The position numbers were made by a program, and so were the translations under genes. Under the pieces are notes generated by a model. That model was not told the DNA's origin. It searched no databases and worked only from the letters and a program-made list of their open reading frames with translations. 64,000 nt of DNA from Mucilaginibacter pedocola (GTDB taxonomy: Bacteria; Bacteroidota; Bacteroidia; Sphingobacteriales; Sphingobacteriaceae): assembly GCF_002013915.1 (NCBI RefSeq), contig NZ_MBTF01000034.1:372001-436000 (forward strand), given 5' to 3'. This document shows positions 23,622 through 31,999 of the stretch, piece after piece. Within the stretch, counting starts at the first letter, position 1; every line of letters begins with the position of its first letter.

Positions 23622-25334
23622 CTACCACCCCAGCTTGGTATCGTCCCCTCTCGGGTCGGCGCCACCTTCGTAGTAGCCCCATTGGGTTTTTAGTATACCG
23701 TCTACCCGGCCAATGGCACCGCGGTTTTTAAATTTATAACCCTTTTGCTGCAATTTCTGCACCGTGATACTGTCTAATGCATCTTTTTCAGCGGCAACCT
23801 CGTCGGGCAGCCATTGGTGGTGGAAGCGCTTTGCCGATACCGCGCCCTGCATACTTTTATCAAACTCAATTACATTAAGCACGGTCTGAAAAACTGAGGT
23901 AATGATGGTAGCCCCGCCCGGCGTACCTACCACCATAAACAGTTTGCCATCCTTTTCAACTATCGTAGGCGTCATGCTCGATAGCATGCGTTTGTTTGGT
24001 TGTATGCTGTTGGCCTTGCCGCCTACCAGCCCGTACATATTAGGCACGCCCGGTTTCGAACTAAAATCGTCCATTTCGTTATTCAGCAAAAAGCCCGCGC
24101 CGCCCACAAACACGTGCGAGCCAAAGGTATCGTTAAGGGTAGTGGTTATGGATACGGCGTTGCCCTCGCGGTCTACAATAGAATAGTGGGTGGTTTGGTC
24201 GCTCTCGTACCCTACGAATGATCCGGGCTGTATAGCGGTGCTTGGCGTAGCGGCATCCCATTTAAAGTTTGCCATACGGCCAATAATGTATTTGGTATTC
24301 AGCAGGCTATCAACCGGCACTTTGTAAAAATCGGGGTCGCCAAGATATTTGCTTCGGTCGGCATATACGCGGCGCTCGGCTTCAACTATTACCTGCACGG
24401 TCGAGTCGGAGTTAAAACCCCAACGTTTTAGCGGATACCCCTCAACCGATTTGAGCAACTGCACCAAAGCTATGCCCCCGCTGCTTGGCGGTGGCATAGT
24501 AATAATTTTATAGCCTTTATAGCCACCTATGATGGGGTTACGCCATACAGCATGGTAGTTTTGCAAGTCGGCTTTGGTCATGATGCCTTTGCCCCGCTGC
24601 ATTTCAGTAACAATCAAGTCGGCAGTTTTGCCATCGTAAAAACCATCGCGCCCTTTATCGCGAATAAGTTCCAGCGTATGCCCAAGGTCTTCCTGTATCA
24701 AAATGTCGCCTTCTTTCCAGCCACCTTCTTTTTGCAGGTACTTTTTGCCGGGGTTTAGCGCTACAAACTGTGCATTATCGCCATTAATATCTTTAGCCAG
24801 CCGGGCGGTCATTTTAAAACCATTCAGGGCCAGGTTTATGGCGGGCTGCACCAAATCGGCCCATTTTAGTTTGCCATACTTTTTATGTGCCTGCACCATA
24901 CCATCAACCGAGCCCGGCACGCCCGATGCAAAATGCGTGTAAAGGCTTTTATCGGGAATGATATTGCCGGCGCTATCTAAATACATATTGGTTGTGGCCT
25001 GCCCGGGGGCCTTCTCCCTGAAATCGAGCGTATTGGTTTTCCCCGAAGCCGAGCGGTAAACCATAAAACCACCGCCGCCAAGGTTACCGGCCTGCGGGTG
25101 CGTAACGGCCAGCGCAAACTGCACGGCTACGGCAGCATCAACAGCGTTACCTCCCTTTTTTAGTATATCTAACCCTGCCTGCGAAGCATCGGGATAAGCG
25201 CAAACCACCATTCCGTTGCGGTATTGGCCGCTTACGTTTTGGCCGAGCTGCCCTCTCACGCAGCCTGCGGTAAGGCATAAAACCAATGCAGAAAAACTTA
25301 TTTTTTGAAATATACTAATTGGGGCTTGTTTCAT
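23622..25334 (-). CDS. ggt: gamma-glutamyltransferase, lipoprotein form
   Basis: 570 aa from the ATG at 25334. This start gives a signal with lipobox LCLTAGC (Cys25); the open frame extends 44 codons further upstream without signal features. Conserved blocks are GMVVCAYPDASQAGLDILKK, GGNAVDAAVAVQFALAVTHP and GNLGGGGFMVYR. The autocatalytic Thr is in QTTHYSIVDREGNAVSITTT, and the C-terminal NSIQPNKRMLSSMTPTIVEK and GTPGGATIITSVFQ are standard. The proenzyme cleaves itself before that Thr to make large and small subunits and then hydrolyses or transfers the gamma-glutamyl group of glutathione and peptides in the periplasm. Membrane anchoring is suggested by the lipobox. It is monocistronic. Confidence 0.93.
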   Translation of the reverse strand: MKQAPISIFQKISFSALVLCLTAGCVRGQLGQNVSGQYRNGMVVCAYPDASQAGLDILKKGGNAVDAAVAVQFALAVTHPQAGNLGGGGFMVYRSASGKTNTLDFREKAPGQATTNMYLDSAGNIIPDKSLYTHFASGVPGSVDGMVQAHKKYGKLKWADLVQPAINLALNGFKMTARLAKDINGDNAQFVALNPGKKYLQKEGGWKEGDILIQEDLGHTLELIRDKGRDGFYDGKTADLIVTEMQRGKGIMTKADLQNYHAVWRNPIIGGYKGYKIITMPPPSSGGIALVQLLKSVEGYPLKRWGFNSDSTVQVIVEAERRVYADRSKYLGDPDFYKVPVDSLLNTKYIIGRMANFKWDAATPSTAIQPGSFVGYESDQTTHYSIVDREGNAVSITTTLNDTFGSHVFVGGAGFLLNNEMDDFSSKPGVPNMYGLVGGKANSIQPNKRMLSSMTPTIVEKDGKLFMVVGTPGGATIITSVFQTVLNVIEFDKSMQGAVSAKRFHHQWLPDEVAAEKDALDSITVQKLQQKGYKFKNRGAIGRVDGILKTQWGYYEGGADPRGDDTKLGW

Positions 25335-25504
25335 TATCCGGAGATGTATTTTTTGCCAAATTAGTTTATTTAGCGCTAAAAATACAACGGGCAGCCGTGT
25401 AATTTTCTTTCTGGCAACCAAACAGATGGGGGCAAAAAAGCTTATCAACTTTTGTGGAATACGCATAAAACGCTAATTATGCCGTTTATTCGAAAACTAC
25501 TGTG

Positions 25505-25996
25505 ATGAAAAAACTTTTCTTAATTGCACTAACTGCCTGCACTTTTTTACTGATAAGCAACCGCTCGCAGGCGCAGGATTACAAAACAGCCGTAGGGCTA
25601 AAATTTGGAGGTTACGAGAACGGACTCTCTGTAAAATATTTCGTGGACGAGGGTACCGCGTTGGAAGGTATATTGGGTTTACGCTCGCACGGGGCGGTAC
25701 TCACGGGGCTTTACGAATTACATCAGTCCGCCTTCAACACTGCCGGCCTAAAATTCTATTATGGTTTTGGCGCGCACCTGGGTTCGATAGGCAAAGGCGC
25801 GTACAAGGCTTTTGGTAAAGACCAGTATTACGATAGCACCCACATTTTAATTGGTGCCGATGGTGTGCTGGGACTTGAATACAAAATACAGGAATCGCCC
25901 ATTGCTATCAGCCTCGATCTTAACCCTCGTTTAGAACTTGCTACCGGGCCTTTCTTCGATTTGGCACCGGGATTGGGGGTGAAGTATACGTTTTAA
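25505..25996 (+). CDS. small outer-membrane beta-barrel-like protein
   Basis: 163 aa. MKKLFLIALTACTFLLISNR then SQAQDYK is a signal peptide; a GTG directly precedes the ATG. The mature part has strand patterns of small Bacteroidota barrels: KTAVGLKFGGYENGLSVKYF, then LEGILGLRS and LKFYYGFGAHLGSIGKGAYK, ending DLAPGLGVKYTF with a C-terminal Phe as in outer-membrane proteins. Function is unknown. It is divergent from the gamma-glutamyltransferase gene with 170 bases between, and an IS110 element lies downstream. Confidence 0.7.
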   Translation: MKKLFLIALTACTFLLISNRSQAQDYKTAVGLKFGGYENGLSVKYFVDEGTALEGILGLRSHGAVLTGLYELHQSAFNTAGLKFYYGFGAHLGSIGKGAYKAFGKDQYYDSTHILIGADGVLGLEYKIQESPIAISLDLNPRLELATGPFFDLAPGLGVKYTF

Positions 25997-26017
25997 ACTG
26001 TTGTGGCGATCTTAACC

Positions 26018-27551
26018 GCAAAGTTATACCGTTCAAAAGCAAGAGCTGTTCAAACAATTTTATATGTTTGTTTAGAGAGCAGGTAGTAAGCCCGTACATT
26101 CTTCAGCTTGAAGCTTGGGACGCTATCTGCTTTCTTATTTTTTGTTCTTTCCTTCGAGATATAGGAGCATCTGATGTTGCTTCCTGGAACCTGTGCTTTT
26201 TTTGTTTATTTATTTTCTTTTCAGCCTTATCCTGCTGCTCTTTTTCCTGTTGCTTGCCTGCCGCCTTTTGCTGGTTCAGTTCGTCTACTTGTGGGTTGAA
26301 TGCTGTTTTATTTTTTAGTACTCCATAAATGATCCTCAAGAACTTATGCATAACAACACCCATAGCAGGATAATGCTTCATTCCCTTTACCCGGGCGTTC
26401 ACATATACTTGTTTTAAGATAGGGTTATATCTGATAGCGCTCAAAGAAGCCATGTATAGCACAGCCCTTATTTCGCCCCGGCCTTTCTTGCTCATGTGGT
26501 TTCCCCATACCTCGTCCCCGCTTTGCTTAAAGGTAGGGTGCACACCAAAAAACGCCCCCAGTTTTTTCGCGCTCGCAAACTTACTGATATCCTCTATCTC
26601 TAATGCAACCGTAACTGCGCTGCTTTGCCCTAACCCCGGTATTGTTTTTAATAAAGCTACCTCTGGTGTATCGGCATGCAACGATGCCAGGTATTCCTTC
26701 TCATCCTTTACAACTCCTTCCTTATGCAGTATTTCCTTTGCTGTAAACTGTATGAGGTGAGCCACTTGAGGGCTTACATCCTGCACATTGTTTTTGGCTT
26801 TCCCGATAATGGCATCTGCTTTTGCCTTACTAATACTCTTTATCATCGCAAGCTTTACCGCCCCGGCTTTTATTGCCATAGCTGCTGTGGGGTATTTAGA
26901 CAGCATGGTTAACAGCCAGGCCGGTATCCCATTCCTGCAGTAAACGAGTACCTCGCCAAAGTACTGATAAAGCAATTTTTCCAACTGGTTGCTCAATTGC
27001 ACTTTCTGCTTTTGGTGCATCCTGATGCATGTAAGATGCTGCCTGCCTTCCTTAAAGGCTGTACCGGTTTCTTCCAAATGGATGCCATAATCAAGCTTTT
27101 CAGGGAAGCTGAGCATATAAACAGCTATATTCTCCGCGCTTACCGCATCAGTTATGGTCCGTTTCAATGAAGCATCGCTAACTGATTTTACGCCTTTAGG
27201 GTTAATACGGCATACATATACACTGCTCTTTTTAAGCGCCTTCAGGCATGAATACCAATTATTCTCATAGCCCCCCGTGCTTTCTACGCCGCAAAACAAC
27301 TCTTCAAGCCCCTGCTGCTGCCAGCCTTCAATTAATTCCCTCAGCTTTTCGCGCCCATGTTTGTTATCATGTAACTGGAACCCCTCTTCTATGGCACTCT
27401 TGCTCTCATCTAAAAGAAGGAAATCCGAATAACCCTTACTTACATCGATACCTAAATACCCCTTTTTATTCATACTTAATATTTGATGGATAAAATATCA
27501 AGCCCCGTTCAGCCTTATCAGTAATGCGGCATCTTTGTGCCAAGTTATACC
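26018..27551 (-). mobile_element. IS110-family insertion sequence, ends approximate
   Basis: A single-gene element around the transposase. GCAAAGTTATACC (26018-26030) and GCCAAGTTATACC (27539-27551) flank it as direct repeats matching at 12 of 13 bases, so the element would be about 1.5 kb, normal for IS110. IS110 elements lack standard terminal inverted repeats and usually give no target duplication, so these flanks are a candidate boundary only. Known IS110 elements carry a bridge RNA in a non-coding end that guides target choice. Here the candidate non-coding ends are the 73-85 bases left of the gene and the bases right of 27473. Confidence 0.65.
26103..27473 (-). CDS. IS110-family transposase (RuvC-like DEDD recombinase)
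   Basis: 456 aa, intact. The N-terminal RuvC-like domain carries LGIDVSKGYSDF (Asp10), CGVESTGGYENNW (Glu64) and RTITDAVSAENIAVY (Asp109). The C-terminal Tnp_20-type domain has LKTIPGLGQSSAVTVALEIE, KLGAFFGVHPTFKQSGDEVW and the conserved Ser in MSKKGRGEIRAVLY. The usual pattern DxxDAxxIA at the third and fourth acidic residues reads DAVSAENIA here, so Ser112 stands where a second Asp is normally found. The tail (from QQKAAGKQQEKEQQDKAEKK) is a long charged extension. It is likely functional or recently so. Confidence 0.93.
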   Translation of the reverse strand: MNKKGYLGIDVSKGYSDFLLLDESKSAIEEGFQLHDNKHGREKLRELIEGWQQQGLEELFCGVESTGGYENNWYSCLKALKKSSVYVCRINPKGVKSVSDASLKRTITDAVSAENIAVYMLSFPEKLDYGIHLEETGTAFKEGRQHLTCIRMHQKQKVQLSNQLEKLLYQYFGEVLVYCRNGIPAWLLTMLSKYPTAAMAIKAGAVKLAMIKSISKAKADAIIGKAKNNVQDVSPQVAHLIQFTAKEILHKEGVVKDEKEYLASLHADTPEVALLKTIPGLGQSSAVTVALEIEDISKFASAKKLGAFFGVHPTFKQSGDEVWGNHMSKKGRGEIRAVLYMASLSAIRYNPILKQVYVNARVKGMKHYPAMGVVMHKFLRIIYGVLKNKTAFNPQVDELNQQKAAGKQQEKEQQDKAEKKINKQKKHRFQEATSDAPISRRKEQKIRKQIASQASS

Positions 27552-27603
27552 CCGAACTCAACTTGATGAAGAAGAAACTTTGCGTCGGCATCTTTGTGCC
27601 AAG
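27527..27603 (+). repeat. 18-bp direct repeat pair upstream of the transposase
   Basis: CGGCATCTTTGTGCCAAG occurs at 27527-27544 and again at 27586-27603, 59 bases apart and perfectly identical. Each copy has a small internal palindrome (GGCA...TGCC). They lie at the right edge of the IS110 element, in the region where a left-end bridge RNA could be encoded. Confidence 0.7.
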
Positions 27604-27660
27604 ACCGCTCCCTCCTTGCCATCAAAATTGATTAATCTTTCAAAAAACCAAACATATAAG

Positions 27661-27856
27661 GCCGCAAAGTTTTCGCAAAGAACACAAAGCCTTGCAAGTC
27701 GATTAATTATAACACGTCACCAACCGATCAACCATTTGCAAAGAACAGAAAAAGCACTTCTTTCTGTTCTTTGCACCTTTAGCTGAAGAATTGCAGACTA
27801 TGCCCTTTGCATTCTTTGCGCTAACTAAAGAGCAAATCTCTGCGCACTTTGCGGTT
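27661..27856. repeat. GCCGCAAAG/CTTTGCGGTTAA inverted-repeat element
   Basis: The left arm GCCGCAAAGTTTTCGCAAAG (27661-27680) and right arm ending CTTTGCGGTTAAAT form a long imperfect inverted repeat. In its middle is a perfect 15-bp hairpin, TGCAAAGAACAGAAA (27737-27751) with TTTCTGTTCTTTGCA (27761-27775). A related element is at 56597-56785, and a fragment TTAACCGCAAAG is at 26012-26023 on the other side of the IS110. This fills most of the 396-base stretch between the transposase and the protease, which holds no gene. I recall similar repeats in Sphingobacteriaceae. Confidence 0.65.
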
Positions 27857-27869
27857 AAATAACAAAGCT

Positions 27870-30800
27870 CTACTTCACAATAATTATCTTCTTTCCATAA
27901 ACTTTTTTGCCCAGCGTTACCCGCAGCACGTAAGTACCCGGCAGTTGCCCGCCTGTGTTAACGGCTGCGCTGAAGTTACCCGCAGCAATAGTTTGCGATT
28001 GCGCGTGCACTACCTGGCCTGCGTTGTTTACTATCTCTATTTTAACATTCCCCGCTTCTTTGGCTACAAAAACAACGTTCAGGTTATTAATGGCCGGTAT
28101 CGGGAAAAGCGTTAGCCCTATATCGGTACTCTTATCAGGGTTCTTGGCTACCAGCGCAAAATTGTAAGCATCAGATCGGCTTACGCAGCCTGTTTCAAGC
28201 GTTGCCTCTACCGTGTAGTTGCCGCTTTGTATAGGCGTGTAGGTAGCTGCAGTTGCACCGGGTACTGCAACGCCGTTTAAAAACCATTGGTTACCATCGG
28301 CAAAGCTCGATGTAAGTACATCTCCCGTTTGGGTAATAACCGGCTTACCTACCGTTACCGGCAAACGCTCCGCCGAAGGGCAGCCCATACTTTTCACATG
28401 CAAGTCGTAAAAATAGTAGTAGAAGCCTTTGTAATAGGTGCTATCGTTAGCGTTGTTAGGGTTTTGCGCATCATTACCCAAAATGCTGAATATATTGCCA
28501 AGTTTAAACGGATAGCCTGTAATGCCGGCATTATTGCGAAAGACAGTTACTGTATTATCATACGATGGCGTAATAGCATAGGTACCTGCTGTAGGCAGCG
28601 TTAGGTTAAGGTTTACAATGGTACCCTGGTCGTTAGCATCATCTGTTTGCCCCCCTGCGCCGGGTGCAGTGCGCGTTGCATCAGCATTAATGGTTGTTGA
28701 TGATACCGTTTCGCCATTGGCATTGGTTACTGTAAAGGTTAACTTACCGGCATTGCCAAAATACATCCGCGCTGTTTCTAAAACTACCGGTACGTTGGTA
28801 TACACTATTACCGAGGGGCCAAACTGGTTGTACCCTCCGCCTGAAAATACATTTTTGGTAGCAGGGCCGATGTTGCCGCTAAAATCATTTAACCCGGCGT
28901 AATAGGTATTATTAACGGGTGTGGTAGTTGTATTGGCTATAGGGCCGAAGGTAAGCGGCAAAGTGGCTGTTGGCGATGCATACCATAGCAGTTGCCCGTC
29001 GCCGGTGCCGTTGAGCTGGTACGAGTTGGTGTTGCTGCAAAGGTAGGCGCTCAGGGTACCTAATGCGGGCGGCAGGCTAATGGTGATGCTGCCGGTGGTT
29101 TTATCGTTATCTGCAATTGGGTCGCCGGGCAGATGGGTTTCGGCGCTGATGGTGTAGGTTGCGCCCGCTACCGTGTTAAATTTGCCGCTCAGGGTGAAAT
29201 CAACTTCATCGAGCGGGTTAAGGGTTCCTGTATAAGTTTCGTTAAAGGTTGATACCGTGTTATTAGGCGAGGTAACAGTAACGGTTACCGGTATATTACT
29301 GATAGCAGCACTGCCGTAGTTTTTTAAACGCACCACTACAGCGGTAGCCACAGCGCATGATGTACCGTCTTCCGCATTAACAATGGCGGTTACACCTGCA
29401 TCGGCAGTGGGTTTTAAAAATTGTACGCGGTAATCCTGCGTTTCGCCTTTGGCATAATTGCCGCAAGCGCTTATGGTTGCTGCATCCGAAGTTTCGGTAA
29501 GCACTACCCTAAGCAGCGTAGCATTACCCGGAATTACTGTTAAGGGCACTGTAATGTTACCTGTGTAAGTGGCAGTACCGTTAACCACGTTGGTAGTAGC
29601 CACCAGTTCCGAGGCATCAAAAACACCGTCGCCGTTCCAATCGGAAAATATTTTGGCGGCTTTATTAAAGTTGTTGCCGCAAGTGCCTAATGTAATGCTG
29701 AAGGGGTAGGTTTGGGCTTGCTCCAATTGTATAGAGAGGTTGGTATAATCTGAATACCCGGTGCAACCCGCAGCAGGTGTGTTGTTAACGTTTGCCAGTG
29801 TAAAATTATTTACCCGCGAATCGGCTGTTGAAAGTGGTGCCGAAGTGCAATACGCCGCCCCGCCAACACCGGTAGCAATAAGCGAGTAAGCCTGGCTGCC
29901 CGACGATAGTGTACCTTTATGCGTTACCGTAACGGTGTAAGTTTTACCGGGTGTTACACCTGCAATATAAACCTGCTCAATATTATCGCGGATGTTATCG
30001 CCGGTGGTGGCTACCGCCGAAGGGTTATCGGGCGTTAGTACATAAGGGCGAAAGGTGGTAGTACCATCGCTTACGCGGATATCAAGGTCGTTTACCAGCT
30101 TGGGGGTACGGCTATTGATTGTACCATCGGCTGTGGGGGTGCCTTGTGGGTCGGTCCAGGAGATGGATACCGCAAGCGGCCCGTTGCCTGACGCTGTTAC
30201 GGTGAATACTTTGCTCTGGCCTTGCGTTAGCGTATTCTCGCTGATGAGGCTTTTGGTACCATTATCGGTAATGGCTTGTGCGGCGGCGCGCATGTTAAGC
30301 AGGCCCCAGCCATAAATATAATCGGGGCCAATGTTGCCTGCATCAAATGCGGTATGGCAGGCAAGCCCTTTCAGCGTAGCTGCCCGCATAAAAGCTCCCG
30401 AGTTTTTTTGCGCATAATATTCCTGCAACAAATACAGCGAACCAGTAACACTTGGGGCCGACATAGAAGTACCCGATAGCGTAAGGTACGAATTTGGGCT
30501 GCTTACCCCTGTAGATAGCACGTTTTCGCCATCGGCGACGATATCGGGTTTTATGCGCCCATCGTCTGTAGGCCCCCAGCTGCTGAAGTAAGATACCGCC
30601 ACATCGGTACGGTTAACCGGCCCGTTTGGTAAAGGCGAAACTGCACCAACCGTTAAAATATTTTTGGCCGTGCCAGTGGTGCTGATGATATCGTACCCAT
30701 CGTTATTACTGATGTTTGCCGGGCGCGGGCCTTTGTTGATGATGGAAGTATTGGTTTTGGTGGCATAACCATAATACGTTTGCCCAACCGCCGGGCCGTT

Positions 30801-31622
30801 GCTGGAGCGGCTGTTACCTGCCGACTCCACAATAAGGTAATAAGGCGCATTATAGGCTACCCTATCCCATGCTTGCGTACGTGAATCGTAAAAGCCAAAG
30901 TTGTAATCAACCGTATCGCCGGGCAGGCCGTACCATTCCCAGTGGCCCGTGCTGCTATCGTACTCCCAGCCTGCTACATCGCCATACGAGTGGTTAGATA
31001 GCAGCATGCCTGTGGCCGCCGCAGCGCTCATTTCCGAAACATCGTTATCAAAATCCCACGACGATAGCACGGGGGTATTGAAGGCCATGCCCCTGGCCGG
31101 GCCGTAAACGCCTTTGGCTATCATGGTACCGGCCACGTGTGTGCTATGGTCGAGCACCGAAGCGCCATCTTTAGAAGTTATCGTTTTGCCGCCGAACTCT
31201 ACATGCGAGCTATACACCGAGCCACCATCCCATATACCCAGTTTGTTGTTCATGTAGGTGCTGCTGCCCGATAGGTTAAGCCCCAGTGCGCCACCCGGTT
31301 GCACGGCATTAGTGCCAATGGTAGCTGCCGAAATAGTATTGTTATGCGTAACCAAATACACCGGGAAGCCCAGGCTGTTTATTCCCTGCAATGCTTTAAG
31401 GTTGCCCGTACGCGTTTTACTGCGAATAGCCCACCCCCGGCTTTTAGCCATTGAAATTGCTTTTTGCTGCCCCGCATCAAATGCCTGCGCCGACTGTACA
31501 GACATACGATCGAGTTCTTGTTTTTTATTGGCATCTACCAGCGGGCGCTGGGCGTAGGCCGGGGCCATACAGCATAACAAAACAATACTAAACAACCATG
31601 CTGCAGCGCGCTTTCCCGTCAT
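27870..31622 (-). CDS. secreted subtilisin-like S8 protease with T9SS sorting signal
   Basis: 1250 aa. Signal peptide at about 1-25 (LFSIVLLCCMAPAYAQ). The S8 catalytic triad is Asp in LGIWDGGSVYSSHVEF, His in DHSTHVAGTMIAKG and Ser in LSGTSMSAPSVTGS, with the oxyanion Asn in LIVESAGNSRSS. Then come a jelly-roll P-like domain (about 470-590), a GEVED domain (AAKIFSDWNGDGVFDASELV), a CARDB-like segment, an Ig-like region, and a C-terminal T9SS type A signal (IGLTLFPIPAINNLNVVFVA ... YVLRVTLGKKVYGKKIIIVK). It would be exported by Sec, then moved across the outer membrane by T9SS and attached or released. It is divergent from the large T9SS adhesin-like gene. Confidence 0.92.
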   Translation of the reverse strand: MTGKRAAAWLFSIVLLCCMAPAYAQRPLVDANKKQELDRMSVQSAQAFDAGQQKAISMAKSRGWAIRSKTRTGNLKALQGINSLGFPVYLVTHNNTISAATIGTNAVQPGGALGLNLSGSSTYMNNKLGIWDGGSVYSSHVEFGGKTITSKDGASVLDHSTHVAGTMIAKGVYGPARGMAFNTPVLSSWDFDNDVSEMSAAAATGMLLSNHSYGDVAGWEYDSSTGHWEWYGLPGDTVDYNFGFYDSRTQAWDRVAYNAPYYLIVESAGNSRSSNGPAVGQTYYGYATKTNTSIINKGPRPANISNNDGYDIISTTGTAKNILTVGAVSPLPNGPVNRTDVAVSYFSSWGPTDDGRIKPDIVADGENVLSTGVSSPNSYLTLSGTSMSAPSVTGSLYLLQEYYAQKNSGAFMRAATLKGLACHTAFDAGNIGPDYIYGWGLLNMRAAAQAITDNGTKSLISENTLTQGQSKVFTVTASGNGPLAVSISWTDPQGTPTADGTINSRTPKLVNDLDIRVSDGTTTFRPYVLTPDNPSAVATTGDNIRDNIEQVYIAGVTPGKTYTVTVTHKGTLSSGSQAYSLIATGVGGAAYCTSAPLSTADSRVNNFTLANVNNTPAAGCTGYSDYTNLSIQLEQAQTYPFSITLGTCGNNFNKAAKIFSDWNGDGVFDASELVATTNVVNGTATYTGNITVPLTVIPGNATLLRVVLTETSDAATISACGNYAKGETQDYRVQFLKPTADAGVTAIVNAEDGTSCAVATAVVVRLKNYGSAAISNIPVTVTVTSPNNTVSTFNETYTGTLNPLDEVDFTLSGKFNTVAGATYTISAETHLPGDPIADNDKTTGSITISLPPALGTLSAYLCSNTNSYQLNGTGDGQLLWYASPTATLPLTFGPIANTTTTPVNNTYYAGLNDFSGNIGPATKNVFSGGGYNQFGPSVIVYTNVPVVLETARMYFGNAGKLTFTVTNANGETVSSTTINADATRTAPGAGGQTDDANDQGTIVNLNLTLPTAGTYAITPSYDNTVTVFRNNAGITGYPFKLGNIFSILGNDAQNPNNANDSTYYKGFYYYFYDLHVKSMGCPSAERLPVTVGKPVITQTGDVLTSSFADGNQWFLNGVAVPGATAATYTPIQSGNYTVEATLETGCVSRSDAYNFALVAKNPDKSTDIGLTLFPIPAINNLNVVFVAKEAGNVKIEIVNNAGQVVHAQSQTIAAGNFSAAVNTGGQLPGTYVLRVTLGKKVYGKKIIIVK

Positions 31623-31999
31623 AACAAATTAAGAGTGATGTATCTACAAGTTTGCACAATTATCGGCGGATTATAAAATGGAAACGAAGACGATTTTTTG
31701 TTGGCTGAATACCTGGAAAAAGCAAAAATCATACTCCAAATATGTTTAAACAATAATAAGCGGAAAACAAGATGTGGAAAGCGCTTTCGAATTGGCTGCT
31801 TATTGGGGATAAAATTACCAACAAAAGGGCACGTATTACCCAATAGTTAAGGCAGTTAAACTGTCGATTACTGAAATATGAGCAAACCAACAAAACATAG
31901 TTTACGTATACAGCAATAATGCCCTTTTATGCGTATTTTAGGGCGATTTGCACTGTTTTTGTGTTATTTTCGCAGATATTAACTTTAATCTCGACGGCT
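31623..31999. other. divergent intergenic region between two T9SS cargo genes
   Basis: 377 bases with no convincing gene. On the forward strand a TTTG (31947-31950) is followed after 14 bases by TATTTTCG (31965-31972), which is a weak promoter match because the spacing is short. The start of the large downstream gene is set by a TTG at 32000 with a clear signal peptide, so an earlier in-frame ATG at 31919 lies in this untranslated part. Confidence 0.4.

Noticed and set aside
25335..25466. 44-codon N-terminal extension of gamma-glutamyltransferase
   Set aside because: The ATG at 25334 gives a standard lipoprotein signal; the extension has no support and would hide it.
27870..31622. Pathogenicity-type protease
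   Set aside because: S8 proteases with T9SS signals are ordinary secreted enzymes in free-living Bacteroidota; nothing here suggests a host-directed role.
31919..31999. Earlier ATG for the 1583-aa T9SS protein
   Set aside because: It puts 27 residues, including a second hydrophobic run, in front of a complete signal peptide that starts at the TTG at 32000.
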